Assembly (NCBI RefSeq): GCF_003443675.1 | Contig: NZ_CP031963.1 | Coordinates: forward strand, 1,697,501 to 1,761,500 | From: Aquimarina sp. BL5 | Lineage (GTDB): Bacteria; Bacteroidota; Bacteroidia; Flavobacteriales; Flavobacteriaceae | Length of the DNA: 64,000 nt | Reading direction: 5' to 3' | Shown here: positions 53,147 to 63,200 of the stretch, piece after piece | Position numbering within the stretch: position 1 is the stretch's first letter | How the letters are laid out: each line of letters starts with the position of its first letter | Notes under the pieces: generated by a model | Seen by the model: only the letters and a program-made list of their open reading frames with translations | Databases searched by the model: none | Told to the model about the DNA's origin: nothing | Translations under genes and position numbers: made by a program

Positions 53147-53841
53147 ACCCTTTTAGTTTTTTTAAATCTCATTTCAAAAATATGAGTTAATGCCAAAGGT
53201 GATAAAAGCAGTGAAAAATTATAAAACATATCTTCAAGCGGAATTGAAAAAATATGAATTCCCAATATTACTTGAGGGTTATAATCAAAAACAGCTTGCT
53301 CAATCCCAGTACCCGTTAGGATTCCGTTTATGATAAAAAATGGGATGAGTAAAATCGGATATATTGCTAAATAGTGCTGTACTACTTCTCTGCTAAAATA
53401 ATAACTTAGTAAAAGTATCGCAGGCAAAACCAAGAAATTAACAAAGGTATAGGTAAGATCTTGATGTAATAATGAAGTTATAACGGAGCCTATTACGATT
53501 AAAAAAGTTAAAACTTTTGTCCATTTTTCATTTAGCTTAAATTTTGGAAAATGAAATTGAACTGCATAAAACGAGAACGCACAAGCATATGGAATGGCAA
53601 TGAAAAACAAATATTCTTCTAAAGGAAGCTTATTTATATAAATGCCAGAATTATAAATTGGGTTGAAAAACCAACATCCAATATGAGTAAAGATGATATC
53701 CCATGTCACAAAAATAATCATCGTTATTAAAATTGCAGGAAGTAGGTATTTCCAACGCTTATAGAGCTTAAGGTTTTTCTCGAAACTCAAAGCAAGCGGC
53801 CCAGCAAGTGATATAACAAGTATTATTAAATAAAGTGACAT
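53143..53841 (-). CDS. Lycopene cyclase domain protein (CrtYcd type)
   Basis: 232 residues with about six to seven hydrophobic helices in two repeats. Each repeat carries the family pattern: WDIIFTHIGCWFFNPIYNSG with LPLEEYLFFIAIPYACAF, and YNPQVILGIHIFSIPLEDMF with the Pro-Leu-Glu-Glu/Asp motif. Heterodimer-type cyclase fused as one chain, forming a beta-ring. Second gene of the operon, 21 bp after crtB. Confidence 0.9.
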   Translation of the reverse strand: MSLYLIILVISLAGPLALSFEKNLKLYKRWKYLLPAILITMIIFVTWDIIFTHIGCWFFNPIYNSGIYINKLPLEEYLFFIAIPYACAFSFYAVQFHFPKFKLNEKWTKVLTFLIVIGSVITSLLHQDLTYTFVNFLVLPAILLLSYYFSREVVQHYLAIYPILLIPFFIINGILTGTGIEQAVFDYNPQVILGIHIFSIPLEDMFYNFSLLLSPLALTHIFEMRFKKTKRV

Positions 53842-53862
53842 AGTTCGTAATTTTATGATGCT

Positions 53863-54699
53863 CTACGCCAGTTTAAGCTTCTTACTGATATAAATAGAGC
53901 CTAATGACCATATCTTAACTCTATTAGGAATTCGAATTCGCTCATTAAGTAATTTCTCTACAGGAGTACTCTCTATCTTAGTTGTAAGTTTAGTATAATA
54001 AAGATAAGCTGCATACACTCCTTTTTTTGAATTATCGGGTAGTTCTTTGATTCCCTCTAAAGCAACTCTGAAATCTTCATTAATATCAATAATGATTTTT
54101 TTCTTGATATCTTCAGTTAGTTTGTTATCCCTTAAGATTGGAAAGTAGATACGATGTAACTCATTGATATCATCATTGATATCTCGTAAGAAATTCACTT
54201 TCTGAAAAGCGGAACCTAAACGCATAGCGGCAGGTTTTAATGCCTGATAACGTTCTTCATCACCATTAACAAAAACTTTAAGACACATTAATCCAACTAC
54301 ATCTGCCGATCCATATATGTACGCTTTAATCTCATCATCATCAAACTCTTTCTTTGATAAATCGCTATGCATGCTTTTTAAGAAAGCCTGTATTAGTTCA
54401 TCATCAATATTGTATTTACGAACCGTTATTTGAAACGAATTGAGGATAGGATTAAGACTTATACCTTGATCATAGGCTCGGTAGTAATCTTCTTCAAAAT
54501 TCGAAAACAAAGTGGCTTTATCGTAATCGTGAAATGTGTCAACAATTTCATCTGCAAAACGAACAAAACCATAAATACTATAGATGCTATCTCTTATTGA
54601 TTTATCAAACAGTTTAATACCCATTGAAAATGAAGTACTGTAATTCTGTGTAACAATTTTACTACACCTAAATGATACATCATCAAATAATTCCTTCAT
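53863..54699 (-). CDS. crtB: Phytoene synthase
   Basis: 278 residues. Both aspartate-rich motifs are intact: FADEIVDTFHDYD at ~48 and FLRDINDDINELHRIYFP at ~168-185, together with YCSTSF-like TQNYSTSFSMG near the N-terminus. It condenses two geranylgeranyl diphosphates to phytoene. First gene of the minus-strand operon; a 26-bp palindrome and a -7 element lie upstream. Confidence 0.94.
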   Translation of the reverse strand: MKELFDDVSFRCSKIVTQNYSTSFSMGIKLFDKSIRDSIYSIYGFVRFADEIVDTFHDYDKATLFSNFEEDYYRAYDQGISLNPILNSFQITVRKYNIDDELIQAFLKSMHSDLSKKEFDDDEIKAYIYGSADVVGLMCLKVFVNGDEERYQALKPAAMRLGSAFQKVNFLRDINDDINELHRIYFPILRDNKLTEDIKKKIIIDINEDFRVALEGIKELPDNSKKGVYAAYLYYTKLTTKIESTPVEKLLNERIRIPNRVKIWSLGSIYISKKLKLA

Positions 54700-54726
54700 T
54701 TACTGCTTTTTAAATTTTTTTAATGC

Positions 54727-54752
54727 AATTATGATGATACATCATCATAATT
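54727..54752. promoter_or_regulatory. Perfect palindrome upstream of crtB, candidate operator
   Basis: Arms aattatgatgat and atcatcataatt (12 bp each) are separated by 2 bases and begin 28 bp upstream of the crtB ATG. A related string (atgatacatcatca) recurs inside the first crtB codons at about 54672-54685. Suitable for a dimeric regulator, or for an RNA hairpin if transcription starts at the -7 element near 54879. Confidence 0.6.
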
Positions 54753-54878
54753 ATCAATACTTAAAAGTATTACTTCAGTCTAATTTCCTCTATAAGAGAG
54801 ATATATCTGAAGAGCTAGTTACGCATTAAAACTATTTAATTCTTCTTACTTTATATTTTGACAAGTTAATATCGTCTG

Positions 54879-54886
54879 CAAAAGTA
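54879..54886 (-). promoter_or_regulatory. -7 promoter element for the carotenoid operon
   Basis: On the minus strand the sequence reads TACTTTTG, a consensus match, implying a leader of about 170 bases before crtB. A TTG lies further upstream at a shorter than usual distance. Confidence 0.4.
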
Positions 54887-54986
54887 ATCATCTTTTTCAA
54901 ACTCGCCTACTTTTTAAATAAGCAATTACACTATCCTCTATACCTCTATGAGTTTGGTTTGGTTATCTTTAGAGTTTAACAATTAA

Positions 54987-55118
54987 ATATTAGAAGTACT
55001 TATTCTAAAAAATATTACTTACCAAGATAATGGATATAATCAAATTACTATAGACGATCTCAGAGATTAATATCACGAAAAGCTTGTTAAGGAATATCCT
55101 GAATATCAAAAAAACTGA
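54987..55118 (+). pseudogene. Possible gene remnant with one in-frame stop
   Basis: One plus-strand frame reads ITYQDNGYNQITIDDLRD, a TAA stop at 55068-55070, then YHEKLVKEYPEYQKN, in the same frame. The composition is protein-like and unusually coherent for an intergenic stretch, but there is no start codon context and no recognisable family. The rest of the 547-bp gap from 54700 to 55246 shows only the operator and promoter signals already listed. Confidence 0.25.
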
Positions 55119-55246
55119 TAGCGATATATAGCAAATAAAATGGCCAAGTTTAATCCAAAAGCTTATATTTATTTACAAAGTTTACAAATCATTTGATTTC
55201 GTATTAAGAAAAAAACAATTGAACTTGACTATTAAAAAGTAATTTA

Positions 55247-56218
55247 ATGAGAACTAAGATAACTGAACTGTTTGGTATTGAACATCCTATTATGCAAGGA
55301 GGAATGCACTACGTTGGCTTTGCTGAATTGGCTGCTGCCGTTTCTAATGCAGGTGGTATTGGTACAATTACAGGATTAACCCAAAAAACTCCCGCTGATT
55401 TAGCAAACGAAATTGCAAAATGTAAGGACTTGACCGATAAACCTTTTGCAGTAAATCTAACATTTTTACCTACCGTTAACGCTCCAGATTATCCAGGCTA
55501 CGTTAAAGCCATTATTGAAGGCGGAGTAACCGTTGTAGAAACAGCAGGACGAAATCCACAAGAGGTACTACCATATCTAAAAGATGCAGGAATTAAGATC
55601 ATTCACAAATGTACTTCTGTAAGACATGCTCTAAAGGCTCAGTCTATTGGTTGCGATGCAGTCTCCGTTGATGGTTTCGAGTGTGGTGGTCATCCGGGAG
55701 AGGATGATATTCCGAACATGATTTTGCTGCCACGCGCTCAAGAAGAATTAGAAATTCCATTTTTAGCTTCTGGCGGAATGGCAGATGCTCGCTCTTTAGT
55801 ATCTTCTTTGGCTATGGGTGCCGAAGGTATAAATATGGGAACTCGTTTTATGGCTACCCAAGAAGCGCCTATCCATCAAAACGTAAAACAAGCCATTCTG
55901 GACGCTACCGAATTAGATACGCGTTTGGTAATGCGGCCGCTAAGAAATACGGAACGCGTAATGAACAATGCTGCAGTACAGCGATTACTAGAAAAGGAAG
56001 AAAAACTAGGAAAAGATATTCAGTTTAAAGATATCATTGAAGAAGTAGCAGGTGTATATCCTAAAATTATGATGGAAGGAGATATGGAGGTTGGAGCCTG
56101 GTCATGTGGTATGGTAGTAGGACTGATTCATGATATCCCGACCTGTAAAGAACTAATTGATCGTATTATGCAGGATGCACACAACTTAATTACTAAACGA
56201 TTGAATGGTTTGCTGTAG
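55247..56218 (+). CDS. Nitronate monooxygenase / FabK-like FMN oxidoreductase
   Basis: 323 residues of TIM-barrel fold. Family motifs: GIEHPIMQGGMHYVGFAELA at the N-terminus, SVDGFECGGHPGEDDI (~140-155, phosphate/FMN-binding and active-site His), FLASGGMADARSLVSSLAMG and GINMGTRFMATQEAP. The same family includes 2-nitropropane dioxygenases and the enoyl-ACP reductase FabK; the sequence alone does not decide between them. Confidence 0.88.
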   Translation: MRTKITELFGIEHPIMQGGMHYVGFAELAAAVSNAGGIGTITGLTQKTPADLANEIAKCKDLTDKPFAVNLTFLPTVNAPDYPGYVKAIIEGGVTVVETAGRNPQEVLPYLKDAGIKIIHKCTSVRHALKAQSIGCDAVSVDGFECGGHPGEDDIPNMILLPRAQEELEIPFLASGGMADARSLVSSLAMGAEGINMGTRFMATQEAPIHQNVKQAILDATELDTRLVMRPLRNTERVMNNAAVQRLLEKEEKLGKDIQFKDIIEEVAGVYPKIMMEGDMEVGAWSCGMVVGLIHDIPTCKELIDRIMQDAHNLITKRLNGLL

Positions 56219-56349
56219 GCCAAATAAATATACCATATAACAAGGATGGATTTGGATTATAAAAATTGGATTCACCAATATATTGTAAATCTGATCAGCT
56301 TTTGAATTATTATATTGAATTTATAAAAGTAAAATAATAGCACAATAAT

Positions 56350-56694
56350 ATGCCACATTTCGTAATTGATTGCTCAGAGAATATCATAACAATAGAATCA
56401 CCAGAAAATATTATCCAGAAAGTGTATGATACAGCAGAGTCAACTGACCTTTTTGATAAAGGAGATATCAAAGTAAGAATTAATCCTTTTGAATTTTATA
56501 CTATCGGAAATACTAAAGATGATTTTATTCACATTTTTGCCAATATTATGGAAGGAAGAACTTCAGCTCAAAAAAAGAACCTTTCTGAAAAAATTATTAA
56601 TGAACTAAAATTAATGTTCCCTAACGTTCCAATCATTTCGATCAACATTAGGGATTTTGAAAAAGCAACATATTGTAATAAATCAATGGTATAA
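56350..56694 (+). CDS. 5-carboxymethyl-2-hydroxymuconate isomerase-like tautomerase
   Basis: 114 residues beginning MPHFVIDCSENI; Pro2 becomes the N-terminal catalytic base after Met removal, as in the CHMI/4-OT superfamily. IFANIMEGRTSAQKKNLSEK and IINELKLMFPNVPIISINIR are typical of CHMI. It would isomerise an unsaturated ring-cleavage product, but no homoprotocatechuate pathway genes are nearby. The AraC gene follows after 11 bp. Confidence 0.82.
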   Translation: MPHFVIDCSENIITIESPENIIQKVYDTAESTDLFDKGDIKVRINPFEFYTIGNTKDDFIHIFANIMEGRTSAQKKNLSEKIINELKLMFPNVPIISINIRDFEKATYCNKSMV

Positions 56695-56705
56695 AAACAC
56701 AAAAT

Positions 56706-57500
56706 ATGATAGCATTACATAAGGGAGAATACACAGGAGATATTATACATAGCACTTATATAGAAGGAAGTACGATTACTAATACCCTTTATGCTGTAAA
56801 CAAAAATAATCCTGAGTGGCATTATCACGAGAATCTTCATATTTGTTTTGTGTTCGAAGGAGGAAAAGCAGAAACCAGGCATCAAACCTCCTACAGTAAA
56901 AAAGAAGGAAGTATTTTTTTTTATCATTCAGAAGAGAAACATAGATGGATCTCTCCCCTACCAGTTTCTAAAAGTGCTAATATAGAAATCGAACAGGGCT
57001 TTCTTCAAAAATATAATTTAACTGAAGCTGCTATTAAAAATGCTATTCTATCTAATATAAATGCGAAAGCTTTAATATTAAAAATTCAAAATGAACTGCT
57101 CGTTAAGGGTAACCATAATCATATAAATCTTCAGACATTATTGCTTGAGTTAGTATCACATCAAAAACAAAAAACGTATACCGAGCAACCCAGATGGGTA
57201 ATACTACTTAACCAATTATTAAATGATAGCTGGAATGAGAGTATATCGTTACAAGAAATCGCAATACAAGTAGGCGCTCACCCAGTAACTATCTCAAAAA
57301 ACTTCAGAAAATACTTTCATTGTAATTTAGGAGAATATCGACGAAAACTAAAAATCGAAAAAAGCATTGATTTAATTAAAAACACACAACTATCTCTTTC
57401 TGAAATTGCATTTCATTGCGGTTTTACAGATCAAAGTCATTTTATTAGAAACTTCAAAGAGCTTACAGGTTTCTTACCAAAGGATTACCGAAAGTTTTAA
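56706..57500 (+). CDS. AraC-family transcriptional regulator
   Basis: 264 residues. An N-terminal cupin-like sensor domain (~30-90: PEWHYHENLHICFVFEGGKA) is followed by a C-terminal double helix-turn-helix (SLQEIAIQVGAHPVTISKNF and SLSEIAFHCGFTDQSHFIRN, ending FKELTGFLPKDYRKF). Immediately downstream of the CHMI gene and likely co-transcribed. Confidence 0.93.
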   Translation: MIALHKGEYTGDIIHSTYIEGSTITNTLYAVNKNNPEWHYHENLHICFVFEGGKAETRHQTSYSKKEGSIFFYHSEEKHRWISPLPVSKSANIEIEQGFLQKYNLTEAAIKNAILSNINAKALILKIQNELLVKGNHNHINLQTLLLELVSHQKQKTYTEQPRWVILLNQLLNDSWNESISLQEIAIQVGAHPVTISKNFRKYFHCNLGEYRRKLKIEKSIDLIKNTQLSLSEIAFHCGFTDQSHFIRNFKELTGFLPKDYRKF

Positions 57501-57520
57501 GAAATAGGCTAATTCCATTC

Positions 57521-57528
57521 TATTTTTG
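57521..57528 (+). promoter_or_regulatory. Probable -7 element for the S41 protease gene
   Basis: TATTTTTG fits TAnnTTTG and lies 45 bases before the ATG at 57573. Conserved -33 not found. Confidence 0.4.
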
Positions 57529-57572
57529 ATGCACTGACACCACTACTTTTATAGCATCAAAAAACAAATATT

Positions 57573-58931
57573 ATGAACATCAAATCTAAGAACAAAACAA
57601 TCAAACACTTACTCACATTACTATTAATTATAACAATTCATTTAATGTCAATCGAAGCATTCTCGCAACAAAACGATATAAAATTTGTGGATACTAAGGA
57701 ACTAACCACTCTTATAGATTCTATTTCGGCTATCGTGCAGCGATATTATATAGAACCAGAAACAGGAAGACAGATTGCAAACCACATTCTAGCTAAACAT
57801 AAAAAAGGTCACTACGCTGATATCAAAAATCCGCAAGTACTATCGGACTCACTTAAAGAAGATCTTAGAGCTATTAATGGAGATCTACATATGAGTATGA
57901 TTTATAAATCCCCAAGAGAAATTTCTACGGCTAATACTCCATCTATACAAGTAAATAAATCTGGACTTTGGACGAATTATGGATTAAATGAAATCAAAGT
58001 ATTAGACGGAAATATCGGATATCTAAAAATTAAGCACTTTACGCGACACCAATTCTTAGAAAACATTAAACCTATCATAACAAGTGCTATCGAATCCTTA
58101 AAAAACACTGATGCTATTATTGTAGATGTAAGAAATAACGGTGGAGGTTTCGAAGATATGGTCGCATATTACATCAGTTATTTTGTTGATAGTAAAGATC
58201 CAATCCATCTTTCTGACTATAGATGTACATTGCACAATCACACCTATGGAGTTTCTACAGATCCGGATGTATTGGGAACCAAATTACCCAACACCAAACT
58301 ATATGTACTGGTCAATGCCAATACCGGATCTGCCGCAGAATCATTCGCATACATGCTTAAACATATGGGTAGAGCCACAATTATTGGTGAAACAACTGCC
58401 GGTGCAGGAAATGGTGCTTCAAATCATAAGATTAATGATCGATTTACGATACAAGTATCCAGTGAAGAAACCATTAATGCTATAACCAAAACAAGTTTTG
58501 AAAAAACAGGAGTCATCCCTAATATAAAAACCAGTAGCATACAAGCATTTCCTTTAGGTTACAAACTTGCTTTAGAGTATGCTAAAGAGAATAACACAAG
58601 AAACATACATCCTTCTAATTATGACCATTTGATTGATTTTATCTCTATTCCTAAAAATAACACTTCAATAGATCAAGAAATGTACTCCAAATACCTAGGA
58701 ATCTATAAGGGCGGAAGTATACACATCACAATCTCCTTAGAAAATAATATTCTATATGGCCAGATGAGAGCAAAAGGAGGTAAAATGGAATTAACCCTAT
58801 TAGAAAATCACACTTTTAAAGTCGGTGACATTAAAGAGCGTATTCAATTTATACTAAACAGTAAAGGAGATGTAATAAAACTTATAGGTATTGATTCACC
58901 TATGGAACTCACGAAAGTTTTATATGATTAG
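57573..58931 (+). CDS. Secreted S41-family (tail-specific) peptidase
   Basis: 452 residues with a signal peptide (LLTLLLIITIHLMSIEAFSQ). The C-terminal-processing-protease domain has VDVRNNGGGFEDMVAYYISY and the nucleophile Ser253 in NANTGSAAESFAYMLKHMGR, followed by GETTAGAGN. A beta-rich C-terminal domain of about 90 residues (YSKYLGIYKGGSIHITISLE) is a common add-on. No PDZ domain is visible. Exported, probably periplasmic or surface; substrate unknown. Confidence 0.9.
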   Translation: MNIKSKNKTIKHLLTLLLIITIHLMSIEAFSQQNDIKFVDTKELTTLIDSISAIVQRYYIEPETGRQIANHILAKHKKGHYADIKNPQVLSDSLKEDLRAINGDLHMSMIYKSPREISTANTPSIQVNKSGLWTNYGLNEIKVLDGNIGYLKIKHFTRHQFLENIKPIITSAIESLKNTDAIIVDVRNNGGGFEDMVAYYISYFVDSKDPIHLSDYRCTLHNHTYGVSTDPDVLGTKLPNTKLYVLVNANTGSAAESFAYMLKHMGRATIIGETTAGAGNGASNHKINDRFTIQVSSEETINAITKTSFEKTGVIPNIKTSSIQAFPLGYKLALEYAKENNTRNIHPSNYDHLIDFISIPKNNTSIDQEMYSKYLGIYKGGSIHITISLENNILYGQMRAKGGKMELTLLENHTFKVGDIKERIQFILNSKGDVIKLIGIDSPMELTKVLYD

Positions 58932-58939
58932 TCAACTAT

Positions 58940-58958
58940 CTCGGGGCAAGCCTCCGAG
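58940..58958. repeat. GC-rich hairpin after the S41 gene
   Basis: ctcggggcaagcctccgag forms a short imperfect stem-loop of much higher G+C than its surroundings. It resembles dispersed extragenic palindromes of Bacteroidota. No T-run follows. The remaining 200 bases to 59167 show nothing else recognisable. Confidence 0.4.
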
Positions 58959-59167
58959 TATTAAACCCTTTGGCGGTGCCAATAAACTTAAAAAAGCACG
59001 CAATGAAATTTAGCTTCTCATCTAATTAATTAATGACGGGAAAAGCGGATCGACAATGAAAATATACTGAACCCAGGAAACTGAGAAAATCCGATTCCAA
59101 AAGAATATTTACCCCAAAAAAAAGTTAATCTAAAGATATGTAAAAAAACCACTAATTTTTAGAGCTT

Positions 59168-59695
59168 ATGAATAAACCGATATGGCAAAAATCTACTATG
59201 ATCACCCTGCGATTAACGATATACATGATATTATGCTCAATCATTCAAGGTTTTGCTCAAAATCAACAAGAAGTTGAACAAAAATTGAGAGATTCTATTC
59301 ATACCGAGTTTATCAAAAACTATGATGATTGTTCTTTCTACAGCAAAAATGGAGTTACTAATTTTAATGGAAAAATTGAATTTTGGAAGATTTGCAAATT
59401 AAAAAATGGGAATAGAATCATTGAGATAGAATCCCATGAAGAAGCCACTTATTTTCAGGAAATTTATTTCGAAAAGAAAGGAAAACTGCTTTATGCAAGA
59501 GAAACTCAAAATTACAATCCTATCAATAGTTTCGAACAAATGAGATGGAACTGTGAGTTTTATATTAAAAATGATAAGGTAATTACCACCATGTCTCTTG
59601 GGCACGGAAAAACAGAAAATGAAGAATGGGACGAAAATGCGATTATAGAAATGTATTCTAAAAGATTAAATGAAATAGAAAAAATCCAGCGATAG
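59168..59695 (+). CDS. Secreted protein, unknown
   Basis: 175 residues with a signal peptide; the Met at codon 11 (MITLRLTIYMILCSIIQGFA) would give a more regular one and may be the true start (59198). The mature part is a beta-rich domain (NGKIEFWKICKLKNGNRIIE, KKGKLLYARETQNYN). No family recognised. Confidence 0.65.
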   Translation: MNKPIWQKSTMITLRLTIYMILCSIIQGFAQNQQEVEQKLRDSIHTEFIKNYDDCSFYSKNGVTNFNGKIEFWKICKLKNGNRIIEIESHEEATYFQEIYFEKKGKLLYARETQNYNPINSFEQMRWNCEFYIKNDKVITTMSLGHGKTENEEWDENAIIEMYSKRLNEIEKIQR

Positions 59696-59727
59696 CAACA
59701 AAAAAGATTCTTTACAGCCTCTTTTTT

Positions 59728-59867
59728 ACTCTTTTGAAAGTATAATTCACTTGCTCTTGAATAAAAAAGACTCGATGTTGAGTAAAAAACATTCAAAATT
59801 GAATAAAAAACACTCAAAATCGAGTGAAAAACATTCAAAATCGAGTGAAAAACACTCGATGCTGAAT
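59728..59867. repeat. Tandem array of 21-bp units, each an internal palindrome
   Basis: Seven units follow head to tail (59728, 59749, 59770, 59791, 59812, 59833 and 59854, the last partial). The consensus unit is a 14-base palindrome (ayTCrA/TyGArT arms) plus a 7-base spacer such as aaaaaac. Arm changes often keep pairing, for example attcaa/ttgaat beside actcga/ttgagt. Inner units are closely matched and outer ones degenerate, indicating spread by slippage. The remaining non-coding sequence from 59868 to 60207 shows no further feature I can name. Confidence 0.75.
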
Positions 59868-60207
59868 CTAATTCATTGAAAATTATAGTCGCGATTCAGA
59901 TTCAATTTCAATACGACTATTATGTCCATTGTTTTTCAAAAGTATGCAGTTTTTATAAGAATTGAATTATTTTTTACTATAATATCGACGAAATAATAGT
60001 CTTGATTCTTAGAAAAAAAATAAATTCTGGGGTAACATTTTGTATCAATTTGACACTTACCTAAGAACATCAACTTTAGTTAGTATACAACGGTATTTAG
60101 AAAAGTTAAATCATATCTCGTACTTTTAGAGTCTTTTACTTCCTTGTATACCTAATAGATGTTACACGTTATTTTTTTAAAATTGACTAACTACTAACAT
60201 ATTTTCT

Positions 60208-63200
60208 ATGAAAAACTTCTACTCAAAAAGTTCTCACGACATACCAGAAGGTCTTACTAAACCCTCTTCTTCATTTAAAAAATTTGTGTGGCTTTCAGTT
60301 TTAGGATTGTTATTCTTTATTATTATCTATTTTACATTGATCATCTGGTTTGGTCGACTAGCATACTACTCATTTTTAGATGATGGTTCTTTTTGGAATT
60401 ATGTACTAGCTGGAGGCTATGCTTTTCTTTGCTTATTTATGATCAAATCACTTTTTATTTTTAATAAAAGAGAAGAAAATCCATTAGATACATATATCAC
60501 AGAAGAAAAAGAACCCGCTCTTTTTGACTATCTCTATAAATTGGCAGATGAGGCCGGTGCTCCAAGACCTAAAAAAGTTTTTCTTTCCTCCAGAGTAAAT
60601 GCTAGTGTGTCATATGATCTTTCGATTGTAAATTTAATTTTTCCTTCTAAAAAAAACTTAGAAATTGGATTGGGCTTGATCAATGTGTTGAGTCTGGGAG
60701 AATTTAAAGCCGTACTGGCACATGAATTTGGTCATTTTGCCCAACGTTCTATGTTATTAGGTAGATATGTATATGTTGCTCAACAAATTGCAGTTCAAAT
60801 CATCAATAAAAGAGATATTTTTGATAATTTTTTAGCTGGGATATCCAGCATTGATATTCGTATATCTTGGATAGGTTGGATATTATCAATACTTGTTTGG
60901 GCAGTTAGATCATTAATCGAAACTTGTTTTAGTATTGTTATCATAGCACAACGAGCATTATCCAGAGAAATGGAGTTTCAGGCAGACTTAGTAGCCGTTT
61001 CGTTAACGGGTAGTGATGCACTTATACATGCTTTATCTAAATTGCAAGTAGCTGATGAGGCATATGATCGCGCATTAAATGCAGTTAATACTAAATTAGA
61101 AGATAAAAAGGCTGTACATAACCTATTCAAATTACAGACCAATTATATAGAAAAAATGTCTTGGGTATTAAACGATCATTCTTATGGCAAATCTCCACAA
61201 ATTGCAGACATCAATCCTGAGTCAAACAGAATCTTTGGAAATAGAATATTTAATCCTCCAAAAATGTGGTCTACACATCCAGCTGATCAAGATCGAGAAG
61301 AAAATGCTAAAAAAATATACATCGCTGCTGAAATAGATGAAAGGCCTGCTGAAATTTTGCTTTCTGATGCTACCAAATACGAAGTCGAAATGACAGCAAA
61401 ACTAATCGCAACAGGTAAAATTGAAACAGAAATCATATCTGATGAAGAATCTATAGAATTTCAAAACAAAAAATATTTTAACTGGACTTTTTTAGATCCA
61501 AAATATCAATCAAATTTTTTAAATCGGTTTTTTACACTCAATTTTGAAAGTGTAGATCAAATGTATTCGTTAGATATAAACGATAGCGAAATAGCTTCTA
61601 ATTTTGAATCTTTATACCAAACAAAGCTTTCTAAAAAACTTGATAATTTAAAGGAAGTTAAAGAAGAAATAGCTGCTATTAATCTTATTGTAAGTGGTCC
61701 AATTACTATAGAAAAAAGGGAAATTTGGCATCGAGGAGAAAGAATTAAAAGAAAAGATGTAAAAACGGTACTTAATAAATTAGCACAAGAAGAGGCATCA
61801 ATATTGAATGAATTAAGCACTCATGATCTACTATGTAGATCTATCCATTATAAAACAGCTTCACTTTTAGATAGTAATTGGGCTAATTATCTAAAATCTA
61901 TCGGTAGTTTAGTACATTATTCTGAACATGCAATAGCAGATATAGAAGATGCAGCAAGAAAATACCATAACGTAGTTTCTATAGCACTAGCTGATGGCAA
62001 TGTGAGTTCAGAAGAACTTACAGCCATATTAAATGCCGGTAACGATTACTACAAATCTATTCGTTCTTCGTATCAAAAAAGTAAAAAAATACAATTGAAT
62101 AAAGAACTTTTAGCAAATTCTAATAAAGAAAATTATGCTGACTTCTTTGAAGAGTTTAAACTTTCATCTCCAACAGGAGATAACATTAACAAATGGTCTC
62201 AGGTAATTGATGGTTGGGCTAATGAAGCTCTAAGTGGATTAAGTTTTCTAAGAAACTCATCCCTTGAACATTTATTGGACATAGAAGAAGATATAAAAAG
62301 TGCTTTCCTTAATAATACACCGATCGCAAGAAAAACTCCTGATGCAATTACTATAGTTGATTCCTATAAATTACTTACTCCCGGAACAGAAAGACCTATA
62401 CAACGAAAACTAAAATTATGGGACCGATTTATGATGGGAGAAGGGTTTTTTGGAGCAACGGCAAAGTTTGCTATATCTTCCGTACTAATTGGAGGTGCCC
62501 TTTTTTTAGGAAGTTTTTCTCAATCCACTGATCTAACAATTTATAATGGATTAGAAATGGACGTAACCGTAATTGTCAATGGACAGGAAGAAATAAAAAT
62601 ACCTACAAAAAATAATAAATCTATTCCAATTGATTACAATACTGATTACGATATAATCACAAATGGACCTAACGGAGTAGAAATAGAAAGTTTTGTCGGA
62701 ACCAGTGGTTCTCCAGGTCAAGAATACGTTTACAACATAGCAAATGCAGGTGTCTTCTTTGAATATACTGCATACTACGGATCCGGAAACAGTTTTATTC
62801 CGAAACAAAGAAATATCGGTGCAAAAAGATGGTTTAATAGTACCGCAGATTATGTTTTGAAAACACCTCCAGAAAGAGATGACATCGGTACTAAAAAAGA
62901 TGTCCTTGTAGCGTATAGTGATATTAATCCCTATGATTTGGTCGCAATAGTTAGCGATTCTTTAGAGCTAAAAAAATTAATATATACTCATGTAAAATGG
63001 GATACTGCAGAAAGTATCAATATATTAAATTGGTTAAGTCTATTACAAATTTCGGATAAGCCACAAGACATAATTGATCAAAGGATACAAAATTTAGGAG
63101 ATGATATGATCTCTAGAAGAGCAAAAATGGATTTAGCTGATACAAATGAAAAGAACATAATATGTAACCAGATAAATGAAGCATTTAGAAAAAACACTAA

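Noticed and set aside
59560..59838. Minus-strand 92-codon frame with heptad repeats (VFYSILN type)
   Set aside because: It arises because the 21-bp tandem array is a multiple of three; the amino-acid repeat mirrors the DNA repeat and the frame overlaps a real gene on the other strand.
59728..59867. CRISPR array
   Set aside because: Units are contiguous 21-bp palindromes with no unique spacers, and no cas genes are present.
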